A stretch of 64,000 nt of DNA from Stagonosporopsis chrysanthemi (lineage: Eukaryota > Ascomycota > Dothideomycetes > Pleosporales > Didymellaceae). Positions 21,690 to 32,956 of the stretch are shown here, piece by piece. Position numbers and translations under genes: made by a program. Within the stretch, counting starts at the first letter, position 1, and each line of letters opens with the position of its first letter. The stretch is taken from NCBI GenBank assembly GCA_022560025.1, contig JAFISE010000002.1:62001-126000 (forward strand), written 5' to 3'. The notes beneath the pieces were generated by a model. It saw nothing but the letters and a program-made list of their open reading frames with translations, was not told the origin of the DNA and ran no database searches.

Positions 21690-22565
21690 CTCGCTTTATT
21701 GGTACTGTGCTCTGTGTGTCCATCGCTCTCGTGTGTGTTAGTTATACTTTATATGGTCGCTGTTGTTGCTGCCTGAAGTTTGTCGCCACCAACAAGAGCC
21801 GAGCTCCGTCCAACGTCACATATGCAAGGTAAAATACAACGAATGAGACTGCGCGCAATATGGAAAAGAAAACAAGAAAGATTCCCCAGACTTTCAGGCA
21901 GCGTCATGAGGTGTGTGAGCTGAAACGAAACACCAATCTCATGGAAAGCCAACCGCCCATCAAAGCTCAACCACTCCAAGGAGCAGGAACCATGAGGATA
22001 GAATAGCAGAGAAAGACGCCAGATTGACTCATTAGACCGAAGCCATTAGCAGAAGTGCGCTACAAGAGCAGCGCACGTCGATAAAGACTTGGAATAATTG
22101 ATCTTGGACGTTGCCTTTGCTCAACAGTCATGCATCAGCAGATGCTAGGACGAGCCTGACTGCTGAACCCACAATCGAGGCTCGAGAAACCCAATTGTGT
22201 AACGTCCGTGTGCTAGATGATTGATGATTGGTACGTAGGATGTGCAGGTCTCTAAGGCGAGCAATGCGGGGTGTTCAGGCAGCCAAACTTCGAAGCGTGC
22301 CCATCTGACACGCGCATCGCAATGTGACCCACTGCGGCGGTATATGCATAGAGGTTCGTTCATTGTACATGTACATGTTGATGAAGGAAGAATGTTGGAT
22401 AGAAGTCACAGACGGAATAGACTTTCTTTAGCGTGTCCACTAGCGTGATTCTAGCGCGTCAACTTTCCACCCCGATTTAGCATGAGCTCAACATGCTCGC
22501 GCAATTATCCTACACAGCTATCTGCGCGAATTCCTTTTTTCCGCAAATAGCAGCTGATGGAAGCC
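21690..22565. other. Intergenic, no gene recognised
   Basis: About 880 bp between the WD40 start and the 3' end of the astacin pseudogene. No supported feature. Confidence 0.4.
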
Positions 22566-23818
22566 CTAGCCCTCACATGAATACAGCAGCTTCACGGCCT
22601 TCAGATCGCTCTCAGTTGTCACCAAGTCGAATCCGATGATGACCGCGTTCTCGTTCGTAGCTTCCGCCGTCGGATTGTACTCCACTTCGCTCTCCTTCCA
22701 TGCGGCAAGCGGCATGTCCTGTACCACGAAACTCTTGCCACCTGCGATATTCATCATGCTCGGATAGTGCATGATGGACCTGAGGTCGTAGCCAAGCTCA
22801 TACGTGACAGTGTAGCGGTGATCGAAGCCGTCGAGGTTGCCGTCCTTGTCCCTGTGGAACATGTCGTAGTAGCTTTGGGTTGAGTATTCTTGTGGCACAA
22901 AATCGAGCTGCCTCCACGGCGGGAGGAAAGAATAGATGGGCGACTGGCACAGTTTTTCTATTGTCATGGTAGCGGTCTTATGAGTGAGTCGTTCGGCCTT
23001 CTTATAGTGGATGTAGTGATCTCCTTTGATGAGGGTCAGCGGAGTGATAGCCGGTACTTATAGTGTGACTTACAATCCGGGCGTTGGTGCTCGTGTGCCA
23101 GACCGAGGACATGTCGTATCTCGTGGGCGGCAATTCAGCTTTGGAAGGGTGGGTTGTCTGCGAATATCTTGCTCCAACCCATGCGCAGCTGATATCTGTT
23201 CGGGCGATCCACCGGGCTGTATTCCATCGTTGCAAAGCCTCCCCAGGCCTTACCAGGCAAAGTATTGATCACGAGAGTACCACTTGGAACCTTGGGATTT
23301 CCTAGAATGGTCAGTGCTAGCTCCTCTAATCATGCAAACCATCATCAACTTACAGATCTGATGACCTGCTTCCGCATCCAGCCAGCAAAAGACCAACTCA
23401 TTGTCGTACATGTACTCCGAGAATCCACCAAGACGATGGCCATCACCAAGCCCACCATTATCCAAAAGTCTATGTCACAACTCCTAGCCGCCCTGTATCG
23501 CGTATTCGAGCTTTATCTTTGTCTCCTGGTCCGGCCAGCAGTACTGCATATTGACAAGACCGTCATCTCCCTTCGGACATGGCTTCATAGGGCTGGTGCC
23601 GCCGAGGACATGTCCCCATCCCATTGCAGGATCAGCCCCATGTTGCGCGACCACTTCTTCAAGTAAAGTAATGTTGTCGGCGTACTAGAAATTGTTGAAA
23701 GGTGGGATGCAGGAAGTAGCGATGGCAGCGAGAACTGCCAGTAAGAGCAGTATATACCGGGACCTGCGGTAGAATTGAAACCTACCGATTGGCGAACAGT
23801 AATGTCAAGGAGAGACAT
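22566..23818 (-). pseudogene. Astacin-type (M12A) metalloprotease pseudogene
   Basis: The minus strand carries a zinc metalloprotease of the astacin family broken by in-frame stops. Readable blocks in order: YCWPDQETKIKLEYAI (about 23,540-23,490), GHRLGGFSEYMYDNELVFCW, the zinc-binding HEIRHVLGLAHEHQRPD (about 23,125-23,075) and the Met-turn YDLRSIMHYPSMM, ending at 22566. The zinc histidines and catalytic glutamate are present. Stops lie at 23484-23486 (TAG), 23475-23477 (TGA) and 23135-23137 (TGA, just before the zinc motif); no GT-AG intron removes them without also removing conserved sequence. Introns near 23,390-23,290 and 23,070-23,020 look intact. A further TAG at 23685-23687 could instead be a splice acceptor. 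The N-terminus, with a signal-peptide-like hydrophobic stretch, is unclear. A secreted protease in origin, now probably dead. Confidence 0.8.
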
Positions 23819-25091
23819 ATGCTTGGAAACGTAAATCTATTTTAGGTGAGCAAATCTATCCCCTTACGCAAGGTAAGGTGCAGGTGAAAGCACCAATCAC
23901 GCACAATCCCCACTCAGCCTGCGATTCACGATCCAAGCACAAACACGATCACCTCATCTAAGCACAACCGCATCACAACCCAAAGCTCTGCATCCGCACC
24001 TCATCTTTTCAACAACACAGTACTACTCAAACAATCGCTACTAACCTGGTCGTCAAACCCCCCGCCCACTCCCAATTACAACCCCACACCACGGTCCCTC
24101 CCCCCTTTCTTCCTTCAACCACACCTCCACCCTTCTCTCGCTCTCTCTTCTTTTTTCCTCATCCCGTCCAGCTTTTGCACTTTCTCGCTGCATCGACGCC
24201 AATGCCGACTTCGGCGCCGGCACATGGGCCCTCGTGTCGAGGCGAACGGTGATGATCTGGGATGTACTGGCAGGCTAGCGTTGATTAGGAATCAGAAAAG
24301 CGAGGTGCAAGGGGTGTGGGCGTGTGGGGACTGACAGCTGCTGTGCACATATTGCCTGAACAAGTCGTGACGCGAAGAATAGAAAATTAAGGTCGTTGAC
24401 GGCGGGGTTGTAGGGGTTGCGAAGGTCTTTGGAGGATTTATGGGACAACGTGTAAGGTGGAGGTCTGGTGCCGAATGAAGATGCGAGACTGGTGTTTAAG
24501 CTGCGGAGTAGCACGTTATGTACTGTTGAAGGCAGGTTCTTCATTTGTTTGAACTACGGGATTACTGAGCAGTGGGGTTGCGGCAGGTTCACCAGATGTA
24601 GTTCACCAGATCGATGACCTTGTCGCAGTCACTTTTGCCACTATTCTCGTATGGGCTGGTGAGTCGGTGTGTGCCGTGGCCAGCCTCATGTTTCAGGTGG
24701 TACTTTGTATCTGCGTGGCGAGTACATAATTTGTCGTCGAGGGACGTCTTAATTCTGAGCCCTGTAACGCTAACATAAAACGAGCAAGACTGCAAGATTT
24801 ACAGCAACAGCGTTTATACTCTTTTAGCAAGTGAATGGCCAAGTCACGTGTGTCAGAGCACTGTGTTCGATGGGTAGTGAAAGCAGGATGTTCTCATTAG
24901 AGTCTACATTACGCGTCTAAACATTGAGCAGTGCTTTCGTGATCATTACATTGTCTACTGGCCAGCAAGACGCAACGGAAACGTGCCAGACATTCCCATT
25001 ATACATTAATGTTGCGCAAATCAATCGCACAAATGGAGCTTTCCTGCAGCTCATAGATGGTGTCAGAGGTGACGGATGGGGGTAGGTCTCT
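23819..25091. other. Intergenic, no gene recognised
   Basis: About 1.27 kb. A C-rich, pyrimidine-rich stretch spans about 24,050-24,180. Two short open frames on the minus strand (24,275-24,544 and 24,589-24,795) have no supported identity; the second has no ATG. Confidence 0.4.
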
Positions 25092-26402
25092 TCAATAGCG
25101 CATGTTCGTGTTCTCGCCAAATGCATTGTTCAAGGCGCTGTAGTCGAGGTGGCTGACATCCGTGGGTGCAATCTCATCTTCTTTGATCGTGTACATGATC
25201 TGGTCCCACGATACGTGTTCCATCAGCGACGGGATCGTCGCAGTACGATGGTCCTTGTAGTCTTTCCGCGGCACCTCAGGCGGAAGAGATGGGAATGCAA
25301 TCTTTAGGATCGCCAACTGAGCCAGCTTAGCAGCATCATCGCTCGATCGGTAATATTCGAGGAGATCTTGTAACTGAGGCTTTGCATTGTTCTCAGGGTA
25401 TCCCTCAATGCGTCCTGTGTCATCCTGGTTCCAGAGGAAATCTGCTCCGAGATGAGGCTGGAGCTGGAAAGTCTTGCACCAAGCTTCTTTCAAAGCAGGT
25501 CGTTGAAGAAGTGAAAAGATCACATTGCTCTGGCGCCAGTCTTCCATAGTCTTGCCGTTCTCAAAATGCTGTGCGACGTGGTTGCATCGCTCGCGCCAGT
25601 GCGTGCTGAAATGCGTGCAGAAGCCGCAACCCCAGCCAGTACGAGTCCGGCGGTTCTGCTTCGCCGCCTCCAAATGCTCGTCGCGCTGGCAAGTCTCGCA
25701 GTTGTGGCGTGTCTCATGATGATGAAGGAAATCCTTCTCAAGGAAGTAGATGGCGCTGCACAGACTGCATCGGAATACGAAGGGTCGCTCCTGATAGGTT
25801 TCTTCATGTCGTTTCCAATCGTATTTCTCGATGAAAGGCTCTTCGCAGGACGTACACCAGTAACGTGGTTCTCTGTGCGAGCGTCGGCTGCGGCGGGTCC
25901 GGGAGACGCACGTTGCAAAGGCGTCTTTCTCAGGGGAGCCCTGACGCTGAGCAGACCGTTTGCGCGAAAAAGATGGTATCGGGGATTCAGGGCTCTCAGT
26001 GAAACTCTTTGCATACGGTGGTTGAGTTGGTAGCTGGAGGTCTGTTGATAGTCCCGGGCCGGACTGGCTGTATGACGAGGCTCTCGAAGTCATCGATGAT
26101 CGTGCTTGCTGTTGCGAGAACACGCTACCATTCGCTGACGCTCTAAAGTTTGAAGCGACTGACGAGTTTGTCGATGTGGAGAAGCGTTCGTATTGCGTTG
26201 CTGGTAGGTATGCTGGGTCTGAGGTGAGCCAGAAAGGGGGTTGTTGGACTGAGTACTCTGTTACTTCATCAGTCACTCGGCCTTGTAGTGTTCTGACGAT
26301 GGAATGCTGTACCTGTGTAGGCGGGGTCGTACGTCCAGCCATGCTGAAACATAGCTTCTTGCTGTCCGCCTGTGTGCTCGACATGGGGAAACACAAGGTC
26401 AT
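25092..26402 (-). CDS. C2H2-type zinc-finger protein
   Basis: Single exon, 436 residues from ATG 26402; a second ATG six codons in is an alternative. The N-terminal 150 residues are Ser/Gln/Thr-rich and disordered. Residues about 165-180 hold a basic stretch (SRTRRSRRSHREPR) that could be a nuclear localisation signal. Then come zinc-binding clusters: YWCTSCEEPF with WKRHEETY, FRCSLCSAIYF with LHHHETRHNCETC, and GCGFCTHF with WRERCNHVAQHF. The C-terminal half (about 280-436) is helical and resembles fungal zinc-finger proteins of unknown role. A nuclear, DNA- or RNA-binding regulator is the likely job; targets are unknown. It is isolated, with about 1 kb of gene-free DNA on both sides. Confidence 0.8.
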   Translation of the reverse strand: MTLCFPMSSTQADSKKLCFSMAGRTTPPTQVQHSIVRTLQGRVTDEVTEYSVQQPPFWLTSDPAYLPATQYERFSTSTNSSVASNFRASANGSVFSQQQARSSMTSRASSYSQSGPGLSTDLQLPTQPPYAKSFTESPESPIPSFSRKRSAQRQGSPEKDAFATCVSRTRRSRRSHREPRYWCTSCEEPFIEKYDWKRHEETYQERPFVFRCSLCSAIYFLEKDFLHHHETRHNCETCQRDEHLEAAKQNRRTRTGWGCGFCTHFSTHWRERCNHVAQHFENGKTMEDWRQSNVIFSLLQRPALKEAWCKTFQLQPHLGADFLWNQDDTGRIEGYPENNAKPQLQDLLEYYRSSDDAAKLAQLAILKIAFPSLPPEVPRKDYKDHRTATIPSLMEHVSWDQIMYTIKEDEIAPTDVSHLDYSALNNAFGENTNMRY

Positions 26403-27475
26403 CCAAGTTCAAATCCATTTCTATGACTGTTCTGATATCGATATTAGAGGCGAACCAGCGCCAGAGTCTCGACTATTAATGCTCAAGGTGAGAGCGTAGG
26501 AAGCTCCAAAAGGTCGCACCTCGCTGAAAGGCGGGGAACTGAAGCTGAACGAAAGGAGAAAGGCCCACGCGACCACCACTGGAATCAGACCAGATGGCTG
26601 CTCCTTGCCTCATGGTGACCGATCTTAATAGGACGGTACGTGAGGCTCGAAGGCAGCAAGATCCGTCCTAATGTGGTTAGTCTTACAGATAGATAGTTCA
26701 CCTGAAACGCGGCCGCAGAGCGCGCCTCTGGCAGCGGGATCGTTTCGTTTCAGCGGTCAGCGCACGGAGCCACATCGATGACAACGGTTGGCCGTAAAAT
26801 GGCTGCACAGGGGCGCGGCATGTTTTGTGCGGTCCTCCACACCGTGCATACGTTTATTTGTTTGCTGGGCGAGTAAAGAGACAAGGCGCCGAGCGATGTT
26901 CAGGGAGGAAGAGGCTGGAGCGGGGAGGCAGCCGCGTCTCGTTCGCTAAGCAAGCTGTCGTCATCAGAGATGCATCACACCGGAATGCATCCACATGGCA
27001 TTACTATTCGCGAGGTAACACACAGTTTATCGATATACCTTTTAGCCGGGAGACTGCTGTTTGTCTGCGAGGCTGCCCTCGATCCTCGTTCACCAGAGCC
27101 TCGAAGCGCGGGGCACCCCGACGTGGGGACAAATGCCAGGCTTGTTCATTCCTTAGATACTATGTTACTATTCAAAGAAAGACCGTCAATGCCAGAACAA
27201 AGAATCACAGATGTGGGTTTCTTGAGATGGCATGAGTGTTTTCGGTTTTGTACAAGCGCTGCTTGCTATCAATGTAGGATATGCAAGAGACATAGTTCAA
27301 ATGTGGGACGAATTAAAAGTCAATTGAGCTTGAAAGTGTATCATTGTTGTGCTGCTGAGCAGCTGCGTATCGACCCTGGACATGGCCTCGCCTGCTGAAT
27401 ACCCCTCTGCTGTCTACAGCTCCTGGTCAACCTCCTCCCGAGACGTCTCTGGTTGTCTTGAGAGCTACGATCCGA
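26403..27475. other. Intergenic, no gene recognised
   Basis: Just over 1 kb upstream of the C2H2 gene. Several short open frames without recognisable content; promoter sequence of the C2H2 gene is expected at the left end. Confidence 0.4.
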
Positions 27476-27778
27476 TCAGGGCCTGTTCGCACGTTGAGCA
27501 CTTCTCAGCTGCTGGAACTTGTACCAGAACTCCCGCTCGGCTGGGTCGACGTCTACGTCGCAGGCAGCGACGAAGCTGTACCCGAAGGTCTTCTCCGCGA
27601 GCCATGGGGAGGCCAACATGAAGTTATTGAAGGCCTCGACGTCGAAGTTCGCCATCAGCTTCCAAATGAGGATGCGATGGAGGACGGCGCCGGGGAGATC
27701 CCCGATGTGAGCGCTGGGGAGTCCAGGGCGGGGAGGCGGGCTCTGGGTGGTGGCTGCGGGGGTGCTGGAGGATGACAT
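27476..27778 (-). CDS. Possible small hypothetical protein
   Basis: An ATG-started frame of 100 codons: a Ser/Pro/Thr-rich start, then IGDLPGAVLHRILIWKLMANFDVEAFNNFMLASPWL, which loosely resembles the helical start of an F-box-like segment but is too short to assign. The product ends in a basic region. No introns or neighbours support it, and it could be a chance open frame or the remnant of a larger gene. Confidence 0.3.
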   Translation of the reverse strand: MSSSSTPAATTQSPPPRPGLPSAHIGDLPGAVLHRILIWKLMANFDVEAFNNFMLASPWLAEKTFGYSFVAACDVDVDPAEREFWYKFQQLRSAQRANRP

Positions 27779-29900
27779 TGTGCGGTTGTGGTTGTAGTGT
27801 GGTGCGAGGGTATGATATGGAGGTATCTAAGGGCGGAGTGGTCAGTCATGCTGGAAGCACATGTAGTGCTCTAGCCTTCGCTTACTTACAGATGCTGCTG
27901 CAAGCTTGGGTGTCGCGGGGTGAGGTTGCGCTGGAGTTGGCTTGCGAGACGAAGATGGTGTCGGCAAAGTCGAGGTGATGCACTGTGCGAGATTTATAGC
28001 TTGAGCCCTTGGCCCATGCTCATGTGAAGTGGCTAGGATGGTCCAGTGACATCAGACTCGTGCCCAAGCACCACTGCTGTACTGCTTGCAAAAATGCACA
28101 CAGTCCACCTTTTACTCGTGATCCTCCTCCGACTCTTCGCTGTCTCGCTGGATGGTGCTCTCCTGCTGAGTTGTTGTTGTGCAGTTGCACACCCCCTCCC
28201 CTTTCGCGCCGCTCCCCGTACACTCACCACCCCAGCACAACAACCCACGACCAAACACTCGCTCTAGAGGCAGTGCATCCATCGCTCCTTGATCCAGGGT
28301 TGCCGTTGTACCGCGGGATTGCTTTTCTCTTTCTGCTCCACACGCAATCTTCAACTCAAGCTCTGTTCTTCAGCAGCACCTTGGACACAGCACTCTCTGC
28401 TCACGTCTGCATGAAGAACGTAGCTGCAGCGGAGATGAGGAGAACACAGCATCCTCGAACGTATCAATGGGCGCTGACCATAGCGGAGAGGGCCAGTCTC
28501 GAGGGTTCGTTGATTGGGACTGCGGCGCCGCCTTGCGGCTCTTCGACACAGCGAGGTGAGATACCGGAACATGGTTAGTTACTTACCCACTGAAACAGAC
28601 AAATTAGATCGGATGCTCTTCCAGCGGCATCGTCTCACCTTGTGGACTGCAAGAGCCCGTTGCCTTTGCACGCCCTCTCCTCCGTTACCCCACCCTTACC
28701 TGCCCTCGGCGGCGCGGACCATAAGGCAAACGAGTACAGCCTCGAGCTACAATCCTATCAACCACAGCACATACGAGAAGCCTTGACATCGCGGGAGGCG
28801 CGCCTGGTGCAAGCATGCCAACTGCTCGGCGCCAGGATCTTCCTCTGCACTGGGCAACCTTGGGCGAAAGCTTACGTCGCCAAGCGTAGCCACCGCAGGA
28901 AGACACAAAGTATTCCTTCAAAATACTTGACCTCAGAACCCAGCAACAAGGGCTATGGTGCTTCATCCGAGACTTTAACAAGGCCGGCCTGTACTATCCA
29001 GCGCCACGCGACGACGAGATGTCGAGAGGAAGTGATCGAAATAGACAATGACACGGTGAAGCTGTGACAGCGCGAGCTGAAGAGCTTCGAGGGTACAAAT
29101 TACACCTTGGTTAGGTCTCATACAAGGTCGAGATCGATCCATATTCAGATCGAGCATTGTTGGTTTAGGCTGAACACTCAGATAGGACAGGCAGCGCAAA
29201 CAATGAACCATGCGGGTCGACCGCCGGCCGCGATATAGAGCAGGACCAGAAGGTGGTAAGGGAACACAGTTGCGGCTTTTCGGTTGGTAACGCCTGTTAA
29301 CGGCTTCGAGACCCGACTTAGCAAAGTTAAAAGAAAGATGGAGCACAAAGAGCTGAAAGACTGGAAGAGCAAGGAAGAATCTGAGACGGAGAGAGCATGG
29401 ATATTGCTGCATTGACAAAGACAGGCTCGACTTCCATGGGAAAAGAACAAAGAGGAGGAGTCGAGGAACAATGCGCCCACCTGCGACTGCTACGCTGAGC
29501 AGTTCGCGTGGCATCATTGGCCATAAAAGCCAAAACGAATCCAGGGCCAGCACCAGCCGGCAACTCGTAGGTCTGCCGACGGTCATAACAATTCGGGTTA
29601 CGCTGAGATACCGCGATGTGTCGACATGGACGGTTCTGGCGCAACCTGGTCTGTCTCAATTCCTCGCGACGATCAATCGTTTGACGAGTTCCTTGGGCTT
29701 AAGCTGTTCCAATACCTACAGCTGCTGCACCAGCTTCGTTGCAGACATGGGGGTCGCTTCAGTATGCAAGTGCATCTGATGCGTCTCTGCTCATCAGCGC
29801 TTGGGCCACCTTCGCATCAAGAAACGGAACAATCGTGAACATATTGGTTTGGGCCGGCCGAGACCGGTAGCTATGCCAATGGAGAACCGGCTGCAGCTCC
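27779..29900. other. Large gene-poor region
   Basis: Two kilobases with many overlapping short frames on both strands, none with domain-like content or a consistent splice structure. The longest on the minus strand (28,975-29,586) is Arg/Leu/Ser-rich without recognisable motifs. I see no repeats or RNA genes. Confidence 0.4.
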
Positions 29901-31283
29901 TCAAGGGCTTGGAAACTGAGGGACTGGCAACAGTTCTTCTAATCGCTCTGCAAGTGCTGCGCATCGTTCGTTGAAAGGTTCCACGGAGGCTTGCAGCAGC
30001 ATGGCCCAATCCGTCACATCCTGGAGTTTCGTGCCAACAAGTGCAGAACGGAGGTCATGATGTGTCTCGTCTATGAGTCCACTGTCCACATCAAGGCTCT
30101 TGATGATTCCGTGATGCACATTCATGGTAATTCCGGGTCCATCTGCGAAGTCGAGCTTCACGTCGAACTGCGGCGTTTGCGCCCACATCCAGTCTTGTGT
30201 CTGCAGCTGTCAGTAATGATCTACAGCATCAAGATACAAATGGCTTACACGAAGCTCATCATAGCCTTTTTTGATGTCGGGGATATTCAGGTATTCGTCG
30301 CCGACAGTCGCAGCAACATTGATCTCGCCAACATTGGCGTACATGGCGGCGAAGACATCCTGCAACCGCTCTCGATAGGCTTTCAGGTCCAAGCCAATGT
30401 TCGAGACAGGCGAGCTGACGCTTTCGACGCCCTTGGCCTCAATGTTGTGTTTTGCTGGGGACCGCAGATACTGCGAGATGATGTGCAGGTTTGGCGACTC
30501 CAGCAATGTCGTCGCATGGTGTAAAGCTCTCTGTCGTGTGAGCTTGTAAGCCGATCCAGACACCTTCAGCGGCTTCGGCACGCCACCGTCGACTGTGTAG
30601 GGCGTGCGATGCGTATCGTCTGGATCAGAAGGGCGCCTTTCGTGCCCTTGGTCCAAGACGATATCGTGGCGTTCGTTGACCCTGGCTCGCTCGATGCCCT
30701 GTTTCCGCAATGCACGCACGACCATCTCGGCGTGTTTGTCTCTGGTGAACTCAGTCCGCGGGCAGGTGATGCTCCAATTGAGGTTTCCCTCGTCGTGGAA
30801 GACAGTGCCGCCACCAGAGCGCCGTCGCACGAGCTCAACAGCACCTATCCCGGGAGGCTCCGTATCCTTCAGGCCTGTCGTGCCAGTTGCAGCGTTGAGG
30901 ATGCCCAGATTGACCTCGCTCCACGGGTTCTGGTTCCGCCCTATCACCACGCACGGCCGGTTCACGTACAGGAAGAGGATCGTGCTGTCTGGCGGAGACT
31001 TGCGCAGGATATGGTCTTCGATGCTGAGGTTCAGATACGGATCGTTGCTGCGCGAGACGTAGCTCTGCAGCTTGTTCGAAGGGTTCGACAGGTTCTCCGT
31101 GAACGACGAATAAGTCCGGCGCGCGTGCAAGGACCGCTGCAAATGGGGCGCAATCCGTGGACGGCGCTGCAAAGTGCTGCAGCATGCAACGAGACTCTTG
31201 GAGAGAAGCGACAGCTGCAGCCCCCTCGAAGGTGCCATCGTGCTCGACCGTAGGGATGGTGATGGAGTTTGGGAGCTCTGCAT
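29901..31283 (-). CDS. Lipoate-protein ligase A-like lipoyltransferase, mitochondrial
   Basis: Enzyme of the LplA/LipL/Aim22 family that attaches or transfers lipoyl groups to the E2 subunits of 2-oxoacid dehydrogenases and to glycine-cleavage H protein in mitochondria. Two exons, 31283-30249 and 30200-29901, with a 48-nt phase-0 intron, give 444 residues. The N-terminus (about 1-60) is Arg/Ser/Leu-rich with few acidic residues, as expected for a mitochondrial presequence. The catalytic domain starts at about 70: NLSIEDHIL, VIGRNQNPWSEVN, RRSGGGTVFHDEGNLNWS (the signature loop), and KVSGSAYKLTRQRALHHAT carrying the conserved lysine of the family. A C-terminal accessory domain (about 350-444) lies across the second exon. 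A 17-residue insertion around the acidic-basic GHERRPSDPDD segment interrupts the core. Confidence 0.92.
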
Positions 31284-32382
31284 GCTGCGAGCTCCCGACG
31301 CGCGCCAAACTGCCGGGCGGTGGGCGGCCCGCCTAGTGTTTTCTGAACGTCAAGACTCAGGCTTCGACATTCCACCCTAACAAAAGGAACGTTTTGACGC
31401 GCCTTCTGTGCGATTGTTGATGCGTTTCGAACAATCGAACCGTAAATCATATCGACTGGAATCGTAAGCCTGCTGACAGCGCGTCATCCGCTCCCAGACG
31501 CCCTCACTTGAGGCCTGCTCAATCTGGCCCCTTCTTCACGAAGCAGTACGGAATGACACAAATCATCCACCCTCTTTGTGGCCCTACGTGTGCTCGGTCG
31601 ACAGTAAGCCCTTCCATCGTCAGGTAAACTCACTCCTGGATCTCATTCCGCGTCCACTTCTGCTGCCGCGTTCACCGCAACCTGGAGTCAAAGCCTGAGC
31701 AGTCTCTCCTATACTTTCCAGGTCTTCTTCATATGTCATCTTCGCGCTTCTCTGCCTTTACATAACGCGCAGACATTCCGTCTGATTGAGAACGCATCCT
31801 TGCTCGACACAATTTTCCCGTCACCGCTTGATCCATGAGCATGGCTTGCTGCTGTCACATCGACCCGTCAAACGATGTGACAGCGGCTTCTCCCTGTTTG
31901 TATCGCCGCATTACTTGTCTCTATCTATGAACCTGTTGCTCTTCATCTTGGAGGTCATGTAACAGGTTCGGACGAATGCCTTGCTGGTAGAGGTCACGTC
32001 TTTGAGGGAGCTCGCACACAGGATCAACATCCCCAAAGGCAGTCTCCAACAGCATGCTCCCTGCATACGAAGCAAGCCAGCGAGAGAGCGCCCATCTGGT
32101 TGGCATGATCCATACCGACCCGAGTGCAACAGCACAGGATATCCCTCTGGCCATATCGCTGCCGCCCCGTCCCTGTTTCGGCTGCGATTTGACTTGGCTA
32201 CCTCCCAAAGCTCTCTTTCACCCACAAGACCGCAATATCCCTCACGCCCACACACATAGCTCTCGCGTCCACACAGATAGCTCTCGCGGTGGTCAACACC
32301 ACCAAAATTCAAAGAGGAAGGGAAAAGCTGGCCATTGGTTATATCAACGTCTCCGTCTGGGTTGTTTTTATCAGACTCATGA
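31284..32382. other. Intergenic, no gene recognised
   Basis: About 1.1 kb upstream of the lipoate ligase. No supported gene. An imperfect 16-18 bp direct duplication (core atagctctcgcg) occurs at 32252-32267 and 32271-32288. Confidence 0.4.
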
Positions 32383-32453
32383 TGGCGCGGTGGCTGCTCG
32401 CTCCACTGCTGTACACAAACGTCCCAGGTTCGAATCTGGCTAACAGCAGTTTT
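32383..32453 (+). other. Pol III-type tRNA-like remnant
   Basis: A box A-like TGGCGCGGTGGC (32383-32394), a box B-like GGTTCGAATC (32427-32436) and a T4 run (32450-32453) are spaced as in a tRNA gene. The T stem lacks one expected base on its 3' side, and no acceptor partner for the 3' strand is found upstream, so it does not fold as a tRNA. It could be a tRNA relic or the head of a tRNA-derived element. Confidence 0.4.
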
Positions 32454-32666
32454 AGGCCCCCCCCCCCTTCCTTGCCCTTCCTTCCCTCCCCCTCCGCCCC
32501 CTCTATGATTCGAGAATGCTAACCACTGACACAAGTCTTTCGGAGACGCCCTATCGGATCACGGCCACCCACAGTCACAGTCACAGTGCAGTAAGTAAGT
32601 GACCCTCCCTCCTTCACAGTGGAGCGAGCACCACCGTCAAATCATGAGTCTGTATTTTTTGGAGAA

Positions 32667-32956
32667 TTTTTGTCCGCACGCATGAAGCTTACACAGGCTT
32701 GCAGGATTATAGGAGAACCTAGACACTGTGGCTTGCTGCAAAGTTTTTGCCAGCACGCACGAAGCTCACAAGAGCTTGCGGGACTGTAGGAGAAGACGGC
32801 CGCTTTGGCCCGCTGCAGAGGTTTTGCTCGCACGCATGAAGCTCACACGGACTTGCAGGGTTGTAGGGAAACGCAGCCGCTACAGCTCGTTGCAAAGCAT
32901 CTGCCCAAACGAATGAAGTTATAGCAGAACGCAGTCACTGTGGCCTGCTGCAACTT
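32667..32956. repeat. Minisatellite, about 77-bp unit, four copies
   Basis: Four degenerate tandem copies start near 32667, 32744, 32822 and 32898. Shared landmarks are gcacgcatgaagctcaca, cttgcagg, tgtagg, and a closing gctgcaaag. Copies one to three are 77-78 bp; the fourth is shortened by roughly 18 bp between the aagtt and gcagaacgcag blocks. No protein is supported in either strand. Confidence 0.85.

Noticed and set aside
23685..23687. A fourth in-frame stop in the astacin pseudogene
   Set aside because: The TAG can serve as the acceptor of a phase-0 intron starting near 23,785, so it is not counted as a disabling stop.
24589..24795. HEAGH motif in a short minus-strand frame, suggesting a second metalloprotease
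   Set aside because: The frame lacks an ATG, is only 68 codons, and nothing else in it or upstream matches a peptidase family.
28975..29586. 203-codon open frame on the minus strand
   Set aside because: No domain, membrane pattern or splice support; composition looks like chance in a GC-rich region.
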